Assembly: GCA_037133395.1 (NCBI GenBank)
Contig: JBAXOG010000002.1
Location: 35,406 to 99,405 of the forward strand
Direction of reading: 5' to 3'
Length of the DNA: 64,000 nucleotides
Origin: CAIZQW01 sp037133395
GTDB taxonomy: Bacteria; Verrucomicrobiota; Kiritimatiellia; RFP12; UBA1067
The position numbers and the translations under genes were made by a program. The notes below the pieces were generated by a model that did no database searches, had not been told where the DNA came from, and was given only the letters and a program-made list of their open reading frames with translations. Shown piece after piece: positions 44,351-52,554 of the stretch (position 1 is the first letter of the stretch; every line of letters begins with the position of its first letter).

Positions 44351-45520
44351 TTAGAATGAACGGTAGTTGCCGCGTTCTTCACGGATGGTGGAGAGCATGG
44401 CTGCAATGTTTACGGCCGGAACGTCTGACATGACTTCCTGTGACGGGGCGACCATGTAACGTCCGCCCTTTCCAAGTAAGTGCATGACCCTGCGCGTCTC
44501 TGCAGCCACCTCCGCTGGCGTGCCATGCGGCAGGATCTCCTGCGTATCAATCCCACCCCAGAGCGTGAGCTTGCCTCCAAACTGTTTCATAAGCTCTTCG
44601 AGTCCGAGACAGGGCTGTACAGGTTCCAGCATGTCGAGTCCAATATCCATCAAGGCGGGCAGGAACTGCATGATGTTGCCGCACGAATGCATAATTACAG
44701 GAAGCCCGGCATTCTTATACACGTCAAAGAGCTTCTTCGTACGTGGCAGGATCAAATCGAAAAAAACTGAGGGTGTAATTAACGGCCCGGTCTGGCATCC
44801 GATATCATCGCTGTGATGACCGACCTTGCAGCCGATTTCAATTTTACGTTTGGCCAGTGCGATCTTGTAGTCTGTGATTTTATCCAGCAAGACAGCAGTT
44901 GATTCAGGGTCGATCAGCGACTCGACAAAGAACTCCTCCATGCCCATCACGCAATAGGCACGTTCAAAAATGCCGGCATAACCGCCGGGTACAACCAGAT
45001 GTTCACCCTTCTCATTTGCCTTCAGATCGCGAATGATATCATCCATGTTATCCGGACGCATCGGATTAGGCGGCTGATAGGCCAACACAGCCTCACTGAA
45101 AGGCATCTTCAAGATTTCACGATCAAAGCCATCAGGCAAGAAGGGCTCCGCCATCTTGTTCTTTTCGGCATTTCCCTGTAACGGATTATAGCAGGCAAAG
45201 AAACCGTCTTCACCGATTTGCACGCCCGTGCCCCAGGTGTCATAGACAATCTTATTCTTGCGATCGACCTTGGCATAGCCCTTCGCTTCCAGTTCGCGCA
45301 TCTTTTCATCGACATTGCGATAAAAGAGGGGCGTATCACAGAGTGTAAAGGAGAGACACAAATGGTTGTCCAGATAGTCATCCAACTCCGCGCCACTCTT
45401 CAAGCCTAAAGCCTTGGCCACCTGCTCGTCTTTCGAACGGTCGGCGATGGTGATCTGGCTTGGCAGGTAATCAACTTCCTTGCCTCGGATAATATTCAAT
45501 ACTCTCTCTTCGCGTGTCAT
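44351..45520 (-). CDS. Uroporphyrinogen decarboxylase-family (UroD/MtaA-like) protein
   Basis: A 389-residue TIM-barrel of the UroD superfamily. It has the N-terminal MTREERVLNIIRGKEVDYLP typical of the group, a zinc-type motif region with H-S-C-G (PVIMHSCGNIMQFLP, about residue 275), and WGGIDTQEILPHGTPAEV near the end. The HxCG site is found in corrinoid/thiol methyltransferases such as MtaA rather than in true haem-synthesis UroD, so methyl transfer or an unknown decarboxylation is more likely. PVC genomes hold many such genes near sugar loci. It lies between the IclR gene and the propeller gene. Confidence 0.8.
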   Translation of the reverse strand: MTREERVLNIIRGKEVDYLPSQITIADRSKDEQVAKALGLKSGAELDDYLDNHLCLSFTLCDTPLFYRNVDEKMRELEAKGYAKVDRKNKIVYDTWGTGVQIGEDGFFACYNPLQGNAEKNKMAEPFLPDGFDREILKMPFSEAVLAYQPPNPMRPDNMDDIIRDLKANEKGEHLVVPGGYAGIFERAYCVMGMEEFFVESLIDPESTAVLLDKITDYKIALAKRKIEIGCKVGHHSDDIGCQTGPLITPSVFFDLILPRTKKLFDVYKNAGLPVIMHSCGNIMQFLPALMDIGLDMLEPVQPCLGLEELMKQFGGKLTLWGGIDTQEILPHGTPAEVAAETRRVMHLLGKGGRYMVAPSQEVMSDVPAVNIAAMLSTIREERGNYRSF

Positions 45521-45529
45521 GTTTCTCCT

Positions 45530-46309
45530 TTAACCTTCGTAACCGAGTTTACGGCTGATCTTGTCGGCATACGCCTTCACCAGCAATCCATTCTTTTCAA
45601 AATCCTTTTTCGGCAATTGGTCCGTAAATCCAGACATATTCAGTGTACCAACCGCTTCTCCTTTACGATTAAAGATTGGCGCGGCGATACAGGTAATGCC
45701 GATGGTCGCCTCCTGACGATCAAACGCATAGCCTTTCAAACGAGCCTCTTCCAGTTCCCTCAGAAAATCCTTGAGGGTCACAATCGTGTGCTCTGTGAAC
45801 TTCGCAAACTTCATGTGCTTCACGATGGACTGGAGACGGGCTGGCGGAAGAAAAGCGAGAATGCTTTTCCAGCCTGCACCCGTGTGGAAATCACGCGTAC
45901 TGAATCCTTTTTCAACGACAAAACGCATACGGTTCCGGCTCTCTGCCACCTCGAGGACCACGCCCTCCTCATCATTGTACAGACAGCCTACCATGTTCGT
46001 TACACCGCTTTCATCGCGCAGCGCAACCATCTCTGGCCAGGCAATAACGGCTAGGCTATATTCATCCGAGCCCGCGCACCCCAAGTCGAGCAGCTTGCGC
46101 GAGAGCCGATAAAGTCCGGTCTCGCCATGACGCGACAAATACCCGCCATGCGTCAACGTCATGCAGATACGATAAATCATGGTCGGGGAACACGATGTCT
46201 TTAATGCCAGCTCATTGCGATTCAGTCCGGCAGGATGGCGTGACAGCACCTCCAAGACAAGCAAAGCACGATCCAAATTCGGGACATGATAATTTTTCAA
46301 ATCTTTCAT
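45530..46309 (-). CDS. IclR-family transcriptional regulator
   Basis: A 259-residue regulator: winged helix at residues ~10-75 (LEVLSRHPAGLNRNELALKT, TMIYRICMTLTHGGYLSR) and the IclR effector domain with GVTNMVGCLYNDEEGVV, GAGWKSILAFLPP and CIAAPIFNRKGEAVGTLN. The ATG at 46309 is chosen; a GTG 13 codons upstream is possible. It begins the minus-strand operon with the UroD-family, propeller and HzsA-related genes and probably controls it. IclR proteins commonly respond to aromatic acids, glyoxylate or sugar acids. Confidence 0.85.
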   Translation of the reverse strand: MKDLKNYHVPNLDRALLVLEVLSRHPAGLNRNELALKTSCSPTMIYRICMTLTHGGYLSRHGETGLYRLSRKLLDLGCAGSDEYSLAVIAWPEMVALRDESGVTNMVGCLYNDEEGVVLEVAESRNRMRFVVEKGFSTRDFHTGAGWKSILAFLPPARLQSIVKHMKFAKFTEHTIVTLKDFLRELEEARLKGYAFDRQEATIGITCIAAPIFNRKGEAVGTLNMSGFTDQLPKKDFEKNGLLVKAYADKISRKLGYEG

Positions 46310-46631
46310 AAGCCACCCGTGTTGTTTAATATGTAAACTATAATACACATTTTAACTTACGATGGCAACCACAAATAAAATATTACGCTCTTATTATATT
46401 TCTGTTACGATCAGTCTCAATTGCCAGAAGTCACAGCTCTCACGTTCTAATCTAAATTTAATATATTCCTCTGCTGAAAATCACACTCTTCCTAGTTCCC
46501 CCTCCCTCTGTAAAATTCCTTCCAACGCATCTAAGTCTCAAATTGAAATGCAGGGGTGAGCATGATATAGTATGGCTCATTCACTTGTTATTTGTATAAC
46601 TATGGGGTTAAATAAAAAATCAGGAGCAGGC
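46310..46631. other. AT-rich divergent spacer before restriction-modification genes
   Basis: A 322-base AT-rich gap between IclR (minus) and the NotI-like gene (plus). No gene or strong inverted repeat is recognised; a small upstream in-frame extension of the NotI-like frame (from 46572) is not favoured because AGGAGCAGG directly precedes the ATG at 46632. There is no control (C) protein gene, which many such systems carry. Confidence 0.45.
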
Positions 46632-47519
46632 ATGAAGCAATTTCTCCAACCATTAGCAGAGGTTTTTGGTCACAAAATCGAAGATCAATCCAAGAGTGCT
46701 AACCGATACCGTTCTCGCCGTCTATGCCCATTTAACAATAGGGTTCCGAATTGCACAAAAGATAAAGCGGAAAATCCGCTTGGCGTTTGCAGCGTACTGC
46801 ATGCCAATGCTCCAGCCGTCACTTGCCCGGTGAGATTTCGGGAAGACTGGCTGATCACTGATGATGCTGCCTCTTTCTTTTTCCCGGAAAATGCCAACTG
46901 GACATCCTTAACCGAGGTCCGTCTCAATGATGCCAACGGAAAGTCTGCCGGCAATATTGATGTCGTGCTCGTGTCTTATGACCAGGATGGAAAAGTTTTG
47001 GATTTTGGCGCTCTTGAAGTTCAAGCTGTTTATATTTCTGGCAATGTCCGAGACCCTTTCGAATATTTTATGAAAGACACTAAAGGGCGTGGTGCAATGA
47101 ACTGGACAGGCCAACCCAATTATCCCCGGCCTGACTACTTGTCCTCTTCTCGAAAAAGATTGGCCCCTCAATTACTTTTCAAGGGAGGAATTCTTCACTC
47201 TTGGCAAAAGAAATCAGCCGTTGCAATAAACAAAGCGTTTTTTGACACGTTGCCAAAACTTACTAAGGTTTCCAAAGAAGAAGCTGATATGGCATGGCTA
47301 ATTTATGACTTGAAGGAGGTTGTTGTTGATGGCCAGAGCCGATATAAACTTGTGAAAGTTGATGAAGTATTTACGGATTTTGAATCCGCCTTACTGTCAA
47401 TCACAAAACCAACTCCTGGGCGCGTCGATGACTTCATCAAATTGCTTCAAGAGCGTCTTGATGAGCACCTTGAAACGCCGCCAACAAACAAAACCATTGA
47501 AACTCCGTTCCAACAATGA
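46632..47519 (+). CDS. NotI-family type II restriction endonuclease
   Basis: A 295-residue protein. The N-terminal cysteine pattern CPFNNRVPNCTKDKAENPLG followed by VCSV matches the iron-binding Cys4 motif of NotI (PF12183); the catalytic part is probably SAGNIDVVLVSYDQDGKVLD followed by FGALEVQAV, a D...E-x-Q variant of the PDDEXK site. The ATG at 46632 follows AGGAGCAGG. It ends in an ATGA overlap with the methyltransferase gene. NotI cuts an eight-base GC-only site; specificity here cannot be assumed. Base composition is lower in GC than in neighbouring genes, suggesting transfer. Confidence 0.8.
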   Translation: MKQFLQPLAEVFGHKIEDQSKSANRYRSRRLCPFNNRVPNCTKDKAENPLGVCSVLHANAPAVTCPVRFREDWLITDDAASFFFPENANWTSLTEVRLNDANGKSAGNIDVVLVSYDQDGKVLDFGALEVQAVYISGNVRDPFEYFMKDTKGRGAMNWTGQPNYPRPDYLSSSRKRLAPQLLFKGGILHSWQKKSAVAINKAFFDTLPKLTKVSKEEADMAWLIYDLKEVVVDGQSRYKLVKVDEVFTDFESALLSITKPTPGRVDDFIKLLQERLDEHLETPPTNKTIETPFQQ

Positions 47520-48460
47520 TTTCTCCTCAACAATCACTCTTTCCTGATTTATATCCGGAAATGACGGCACCAGGACCGGTTAATGTTTCAACTATTCCGC
47601 AGCGAAGCCCGTTCCGATATCCAGGCGGGAAAACATGGTTTGTCCCAACGTTTCGGAATTGGGTTCTGAATCTGCAATCTAAACCGAAGACATTGGTTGA
47701 ACCTTTTGTAGGAGGGGGCATTATCAGTCTTACCGCCCTTTTTGAGAACATGGTTCGAAAAGCAGTCATGGTTGAGCTTGACGAGGATGTCGCCGCTGTA
47801 TGGAAGACTGTTGTCCATGGTGACGCAAAATGGCTGGCTAATCGGATACTTAAGTTTAACCTTACGCGAGAATCAGTTATTGAAGAAATATCCAATAGCG
47901 ATGTTGAAACGAAGGAAAAAGCGTTTCAAACCATTTTGAAAAACAGAACCAATCATGGCGGCATTTTGGCTTCTGGCGCGGGACTTCTTAAACATGGTGA
48001 AAACGGAAAAGGGATTCGGTCTCGCTGGTATCCAGAAACACTTGCTAAACGATTTCTGGATTTAGACACCATTGCAAACCGAATCCGTTTCTGCCAGATG
48101 GACGGCATCGATATTATGCAGGAGTATGCAAACCAAAAGGACGTCATCTTCTTTATTGATCCGCCCTATACGGCGGGTGGGAAAAAGGCAGGAAGCAGAC
48201 TTTATCGTCACTGCAATCTGGATCATGACCGTCTCTTCTCCGTGTGTGAACAGCTCAGTGGTGACTTCTTAATGACATACGATAATGCTGAAGAGGTAAA
48301 ACTGTTGGCACGCAAACATGGCTTCCAAATGCGCTTAATTGCAATGAACAACACGCATCATGCAACGATGGAAGAGTTGGTGATCGGTAAAAACCTGACG
48401 TGGATGGATCAATATCAGGCTGTTCACGAACCGACTGAAGAATACTTGACTACCCCCTGA
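47516..48460 (+). CDS. D12-class (Dam-like) DNA adenine-N6 methyltransferase
   Basis: A 314-residue MTase with the order of the D12/alpha class: motif X/I RYPGGKTWFVPTF at residue ~25, LVEPFVGGGIISLT, then the target-recognition region, and catalytic motif IV FIDPPYTAGGK near residue 215. The DPPY form identifies N6-adenine methylation (Dam, DpnM, EcoRV-type). It protects host DNA from the coupled NotI-like nuclease; coupling is through an ATGA overlap. The partner choice is notable because characterised NotI is a GC-only site protected by cytosine methylation. Confidence 0.85.
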   Translation: MISPQQSLFPDLYPEMTAPGPVNVSTIPQRSPFRYPGGKTWFVPTFRNWVLNLQSKPKTLVEPFVGGGIISLTALFENMVRKAVMVELDEDVAAVWKTVVHGDAKWLANRILKFNLTRESVIEEISNSDVETKEKAFQTILKNRTNHGGILASGAGLLKHGENGKGIRSRWYPETLAKRFLDLDTIANRIRFCQMDGIDIMQEYANQKDVIFFIDPPYTAGGKKAGSRLYRHCNLDHDRLFSVCEQLSGDFLMTYDNAEEVKLLARKHGFQMRLIAMNNTHHATMEELVIGKNLTWMDQYQAVHEPTEEYLTTP

Positions 48461-48524
48461 TAGAGCGGAAAAGTCTCCTTCTATAAAATGGTCAAGTTAT
48501 CCGGGTCCCCAGCCATAACCATTA

Positions 48525-50660
48525 TTATTGCGCTTCGTAGTAGCGCAGAGCCTCTTGATAACGCGTATTTCCAGGTTCGCGTTCCAGCGCATATTTAATG
48601 AGTTCGACAGCGCCCTTGGGATTACGTTTGCCGACAAGCACCGCGCAATTAAAGGCGGCTTGTCCTGCGCAGCTCGGATCCTTCATAGCGATACGCAGGC
48701 ATTTCTCCGCACCGTTGAAATCACCGGTCTCGGCGAGTGCCAGTCCAAGATTCAAATGCACGGCACCATGGTCAGGCTGATTCTTCGAGGCTTGGCGCAA
48801 ATAGCTGATCGCCTCCTGGATATTCCCGTTTTGAGAAGCCAGGATCGAGGCATTCACAAACGGCATCACGGTGTCACTCCGTAACTTCATCGATTCCTTA
48901 TAGGAGTCCATTGCGCTCGAAAAGTCACCACGCGCCATGCGATAGTTTCCAAGATTGTAGTGGCTCGCCCAATCGTCAGGACGCGCGGAGAGCATCTCGA
49001 GCAACTCCTTTTCTGCTTTTCCAAGCGCGTCAAGGGTCTTTGCGTCAAGCGATGTCCGAGGGTAGGCCGCAAGCGACTGTGCCGCCTGAATGCGAACCAC
49101 GCGCACAGGATCAACCAGCGCACGGAACAGCACAGCTACAGAGTCGGAGTCCCGCAAGTTACCGGAAAGCGTACCGACTGCTGCACCGCGGACCAAGGCC
49201 GAAGGATGCGTAGCGCATTGCCGAACAACTGGCCAGATACTGGCACTTGGGCAGTCCCGAAAGAGGCGTACCAGCGAAGCGCATACCACGGGTTCCGTCG
49301 ACTCTGGTGGCTCACACAGATAAGCGAGCATAGCTGGCAAGGTTGTCCAGTCACGCTTACGAGCAGGATCCATCAGTTCGCCAATACGTAACATCTTCTT
49401 CCTTCGCGTATCATCCGGAAACCACGTGCGGACTTTTGCTGCTGCCCAGTCTTCGTCCTTCTTGTTATGGCAAAGGATGCAGGCTGAAGGCGCGCCATAA
49501 CGTTTGGCAGCCTCAGGACAAGGCGGACGCTGGGAGTGGTCGCTACGGCGCATGGCAGCAAAGGAGGTCATGGGCATGTGGCAGGCAATACACGAGCCTG
49601 CTTTGCCATCAGGTGCGTGACGTGAATGCGCCTTGATGTTCTTTACCCGGTCAGCATGACAGGAGGAACAGGCCGCATTGACATCATTCGTAAACTGCTT
49701 GTCAAAACGATAGCGTCCGCTCGAGGTATGGCACGAGACACAATTCAAGTTGCTTTTCTTGGCACATGGATTAAGCAACCAGAGTGTAAAGGTGTAATTT
49801 TCACCCAAGTCACGTCCGTCTGCGCTGAAGTCACGGTCTTCAAGCGTGACGAGGTCATAGTGGTTAAAATAGGTATCGCCGGGGATATAGCTGGCGGTCA
49901 GCGGAATCATCTTGGCATGACATGTCGCACAGGCGCTGTTGATCTGATCAGGCTTAAAGGTGCGCCAGCTCTTCAGGAAGAGGTTTGTAGGCGACTGTCC
50001 TTGGGGGAGGGCACGGCAGACACGATTATGGGTTTCAGCAGGACCATGGCAGGTTTCGCAACTGATACCCGGTTCGCGCCAGATGGTCTTGTAACTCGCA
50101 CGTTTAGGGTCGTAATTTTTTTCAAGCTGACTGACATGGCAACTGAAGCACGCCGTATTAAAGGTTAGCATCGAATCACGCCATTCGAGTGGCGTGTCGC
50201 CTTCAGCATGAAAATGACGCAACATGCTGCCCGTAGTATTAAACCATTCCTTTTCCTTCACGCGGTACGCCACCGGCAAGACTTGCAGTCTGCCCTTGTC
50301 AAGTTGCGTCAGGAAGTAGAAGACATTTTTTCCGCCCATCGCATGCAAGAGGGGAAACGATGCCGTCTTGCCACTCTTCAAGATCTCAACCACAGTGCGC
50401 TTATCAAGATCGACCGAATAGGCTGCATCACCGATCACGATGGGACTCAGCAGGGGCGTCAAGTCATGGGCAATCATCGCTGCCGTGATGGGTTGCAGAG
50501 CCTTGCCGTGATGTGACGGCTCCCACTTATGATAGAAGTCCGCATGGCATTCCTTGCACGATGAGGAACCCGCATATTCAGCCGAACGCTTGTCCCGCCT
50601 ACAACCGATGAGGAGCAACAGGGCAAGCGTATAAAAGAACACGTAAAAATTCTTATGCAC
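48525..50660 (-). CDS. Octahaem cytochrome c with HEAT/TPR C-terminus
   Basis: A 711-residue exported protein (N-terminal hydrophobic segment YVFFYTLALLLLIGC, possibly a lipoprotein Cys). Eight CxxCH haem c sites are present: CKECH, CFSCH, CETCH, CATCH, CVSCH, CSSCH, CIACH and CILCH, all before about residue 400. The second half is helical with HEAT-like (VRGAAVGTLSGNLRDSDSV, VVRIQAAQSLAAYPR) and TPR units (NYRMARGDFSSAMDSYKE, AVHLNLGLALAETGDFNGAE). The start is GTG (50660), overlapping the stop of the sugar-isomerase gene. The arrangement matches tetratricopeptide cytochromes seen in PVC and deltaproteobacteria; electron partner and substrate are unknown. Confidence 0.85.
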   Translation of the reverse strand: MHKNFYVFFYTLALLLLIGCRRDKRSAEYAGSSSCKECHADFYHKWEPSHHGKALQPITAAMIAHDLTPLLSPIVIGDAAYSVDLDKRTVVEILKSGKTASFPLLHAMGGKNVFYFLTQLDKGRLQVLPVAYRVKEKEWFNTTGSMLRHFHAEGDTPLEWRDSMLTFNTACFSCHVSQLEKNYDPKRASYKTIWREPGISCETCHGPAETHNRVCRALPQGQSPTNLFLKSWRTFKPDQINSACATCHAKMIPLTASYIPGDTYFNHYDLVTLEDRDFSADGRDLGENYTFTLWLLNPCAKKSNLNCVSCHTSSGRYRFDKQFTNDVNAACSSCHADRVKNIKAHSRHAPDGKAGSCIACHMPMTSFAAMRRSDHSQRPPCPEAAKRYGAPSACILCHNKKDEDWAAAKVRTWFPDDTRRKKMLRIGELMDPARKRDWTTLPAMLAYLCEPPESTEPVVCASLVRLFRDCPSASIWPVVRQCATHPSALVRGAAVGTLSGNLRDSDSVAVLFRALVDPVRVVRIQAAQSLAAYPRTSLDAKTLDALGKAEKELLEMLSARPDDWASHYNLGNYRMARGDFSSAMDSYKESMKLRSDTVMPFVNASILASQNGNIQEAISYLRQASKNQPDHGAVHLNLGLALAETGDFNGAEKCLRIAMKDPSCAGQAAFNCAVLVGKRNPKGAVELIKYALEREPGNTRYQEALRYYEAQ

Positions 50661-51513
50661 GACCCTTTGCCTTCAAGAATGCGAAGCAACCACGGACGTT
50701 TTCAATCGACTTCGGGTTGGCTTCTGATTCGACGATATACCAGTCTGTGACATCCGCTTCACAAGCTGCAAGGAATGCGTTCCAGTCAACACCCTTCTTG
50801 CCCTCGCCTGGCTGACCCAGAATACCAGGTCCTGGATAAACTTCCTTTGCGTGGGGCGTATACATGCGTTTGGGATACTTCTTGATCCAAACCATCGGAT
50901 CCTCACCAGCGGCCACGACATGACCGACATCCAACTGCATGTTCACTTCTGGCGAAACATGATCAAAGAAAATCTGGAACTTTGAAACGCCATCAAACTT
51001 ATCTTTAAACTCGCTCTGATGATTATGATATCCGATACGGACACCGCAGGTTTTGGCCTTCTCTTGCGCCCCGCTAAAAAGTTTTGCCAGTTCCATCCAG
51101 CCAGCAGCATCCTTCGCGTTCATACTTGGAACGGTCACATACGGACATCCAAGCTGATTATAGAAATCCAAAGTCGCCGAAAGCTTCTCAGGCTTAATCG
51201 TATCCAGGCCTGAGTGTGTGCCACAGGCGACCAAGCCATTGTCATCCAAGATCTGCTTGAGTTCCTTGGCGCTCTTACCAAACATACCGGCAAACTCAAC
51301 GCCTGCATAGCCGATTCCCTTGACCGCCTTCAACGTACCCACCAGGTCTTTACTGCAGAGATCACGAATCGAATAGAGCTGGAGGCCCACTTTAGGTTTT
51401 GCCTTAGCAACACTCAACGTGCTGCAGCCCTGCACCATATTCATGGACGCACAGGCAAGACCTGCTGCGCCAACTGATATAAACTCCCGACGTGAAAAAT
51501 CCTGCTTACTCAT
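50653..51513 (-). CDS. Tat-exported sugar phosphate isomerase/epimerase-type TIM barrel
   Basis: A 286-residue protein with a twin-arginine signal (SRREFISVGAAGLACASM, followed by a Cys that may be lipidated). The body is an AP-endonuclease-2-like TIM barrel: KVGLQLYSIRDL, GYAGVEFAGM, CGVRIGYHNHQSEF, NMQLDVGHVVAAGEDP and DWYIVESEANP, giving the E, H, D/H and E metal ligands of xylose-isomerase-like enzymes. This family in PVC and Bacteroidetes acts on sugars with Gfo/Idh oxidoreductases; one such gene lies downstream. It starts after the metallopeptidase gene and overlaps the cytochrome gene by eight bases. Confidence 0.85.
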   Translation of the reverse strand: MSKQDFSRREFISVGAAGLACASMNMVQGCSTLSVAKAKPKVGLQLYSIRDLCSKDLVGTLKAVKGIGYAGVEFAGMFGKSAKELKQILDDNGLVACGTHSGLDTIKPEKLSATLDFYNQLGCPYVTVPSMNAKDAAGWMELAKLFSGAQEKAKTCGVRIGYHNHQSEFKDKFDGVSKFQIFFDHVSPEVNMQLDVGHVVAAGEDPMVWIKKYPKRMYTPHAKEVYPGPGILGQPGEGKKGVDWNAFLAACEADVTDWYIVESEANPKSIENVRGCFAFLKAKGRA

Positions 51514-51538
51514 ATTTGTTTCCTTTTTTTAGATTATG

Positions 51539-52468
51539 TTACTTGGTGTAACCACTGCGTATCACAGACTTCTTATCCTTGATGTGCTGGGCATTGAGGG
51601 CCGCGCGATTCACAAGATCCTTCATCCGTGATTCATCATTGCTGTTTGCAATAAACGTCCAAAAATCCTTGTTCATGCCCGGCGAAAATTCGCGAACAAT
51701 CGATTTAACTTTATCAGCCTTTCTCTTCAGAACGGGGACGGTGGACGACAATTTTTCAAACTGCTTGGGATCAGTGACCATGACCGCAAAGGTTTCTGCA
51801 CGATCCTCCATCTCACTCGTGGTTGCATAGTCGCTGACAAAATCCTTTCGAATATCTGTATCCTTCTTGGCCGCCATCATCTTACGCTTGTCGTTCTTAT
51901 CCAGGTTTTCTGAATTTGGAAGGTAAATATTCCCCCCATAGACAAACTGTTTGCTATTCAGCTTTGTCCATTCAGGATTGTTCCGTTGCTTGTCAGCGAT
52001 GTGGAACATTTCATGATAGATGATATGCGAATGGATTGGAACATTCAAGACAATGACGCCAGTACTCGTGGCAACACCGCCCGCAAGCTGACCATTCATG
52101 CGCAAGTTTCGACACAAGACAACCGTATTGAGCTTTGTTTCCTGCAAAAATCGAACGGGAAAAATATCCATTGCCGCGAAAAAGTGAGGCAGGACCTCTT
52201 TCGCTTCATGAGATGTGAGAACATCGCCTGAAATTTGGTTTGGCAACGTATAAGCAATCGCAAATCCGCATTTCTTTGCAACGCGCAAATACTCCTGCTC
52301 AATCATTTCAGGCGTAGCCTCTACGACAGCGGTATCATTGGTCGCGGCCGTCTTCTTCACCAGCGACGTCAATTCTGCGAAGCCAACCTGTGTCCCCCCT
52401 AGCCACGCAAGAACGCCAAGCATTCGAAACCAACGCGTCATACTCCTTCGAAAAGAAATGCCTTTCAT
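51539..52468 (-). CDS. Exported HExxH zinc metallopeptidase-like protein
   Basis: A 309-residue protein, exported (hydrophobic segment FRMLGVLAWLGGTQVGFA). The motif IIYHEMFHIADKQRNNPEW carries HExxH near residue 165, with a possible third ligand in TSEMEDRAETFAVM (E). The start at 52468 has AGGA nine bases upstream; other in-frame starts exist at 52441 and 52525. It is similar to putative zinc-binding metallopeptidases common in PVC genomes. It lies between the sugar isomerase and Gfo/Idh genes but has no obvious link to sugar turnover. Confidence 0.7.
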   Translation of the reverse strand: MKGISFRRSMTRWFRMLGVLAWLGGTQVGFAELTSLVKKTAATNDTAVVEATPEMIEQEYLRVAKKCGFAIAYTLPNQISGDVLTSHEAKEVLPHFFAAMDIFPVRFLQETKLNTVVLCRNLRMNGQLAGGVATSTGVIVLNVPIHSHIIYHEMFHIADKQRNNPEWTKLNSKQFVYGGNIYLPNSENLDKNDKRKMMAAKKDTDIRKDFVSDYATTSEMEDRAETFAVMVTDPKQFEKLSSTVPVLKRKADKVKSIVREFSPGMNKDFWTFIANSNDESRMKDLVNRAALNAQHIKDKKSVIRSGYTK

Positions 52469-52554
52469 ACTTTTATGTCCTAGATGCGAAGGACACAAGC
52501 CCATCATATCAGCTTGTGTCCTCACGCAATTATCCTTTGATATCTAAGGAGATT

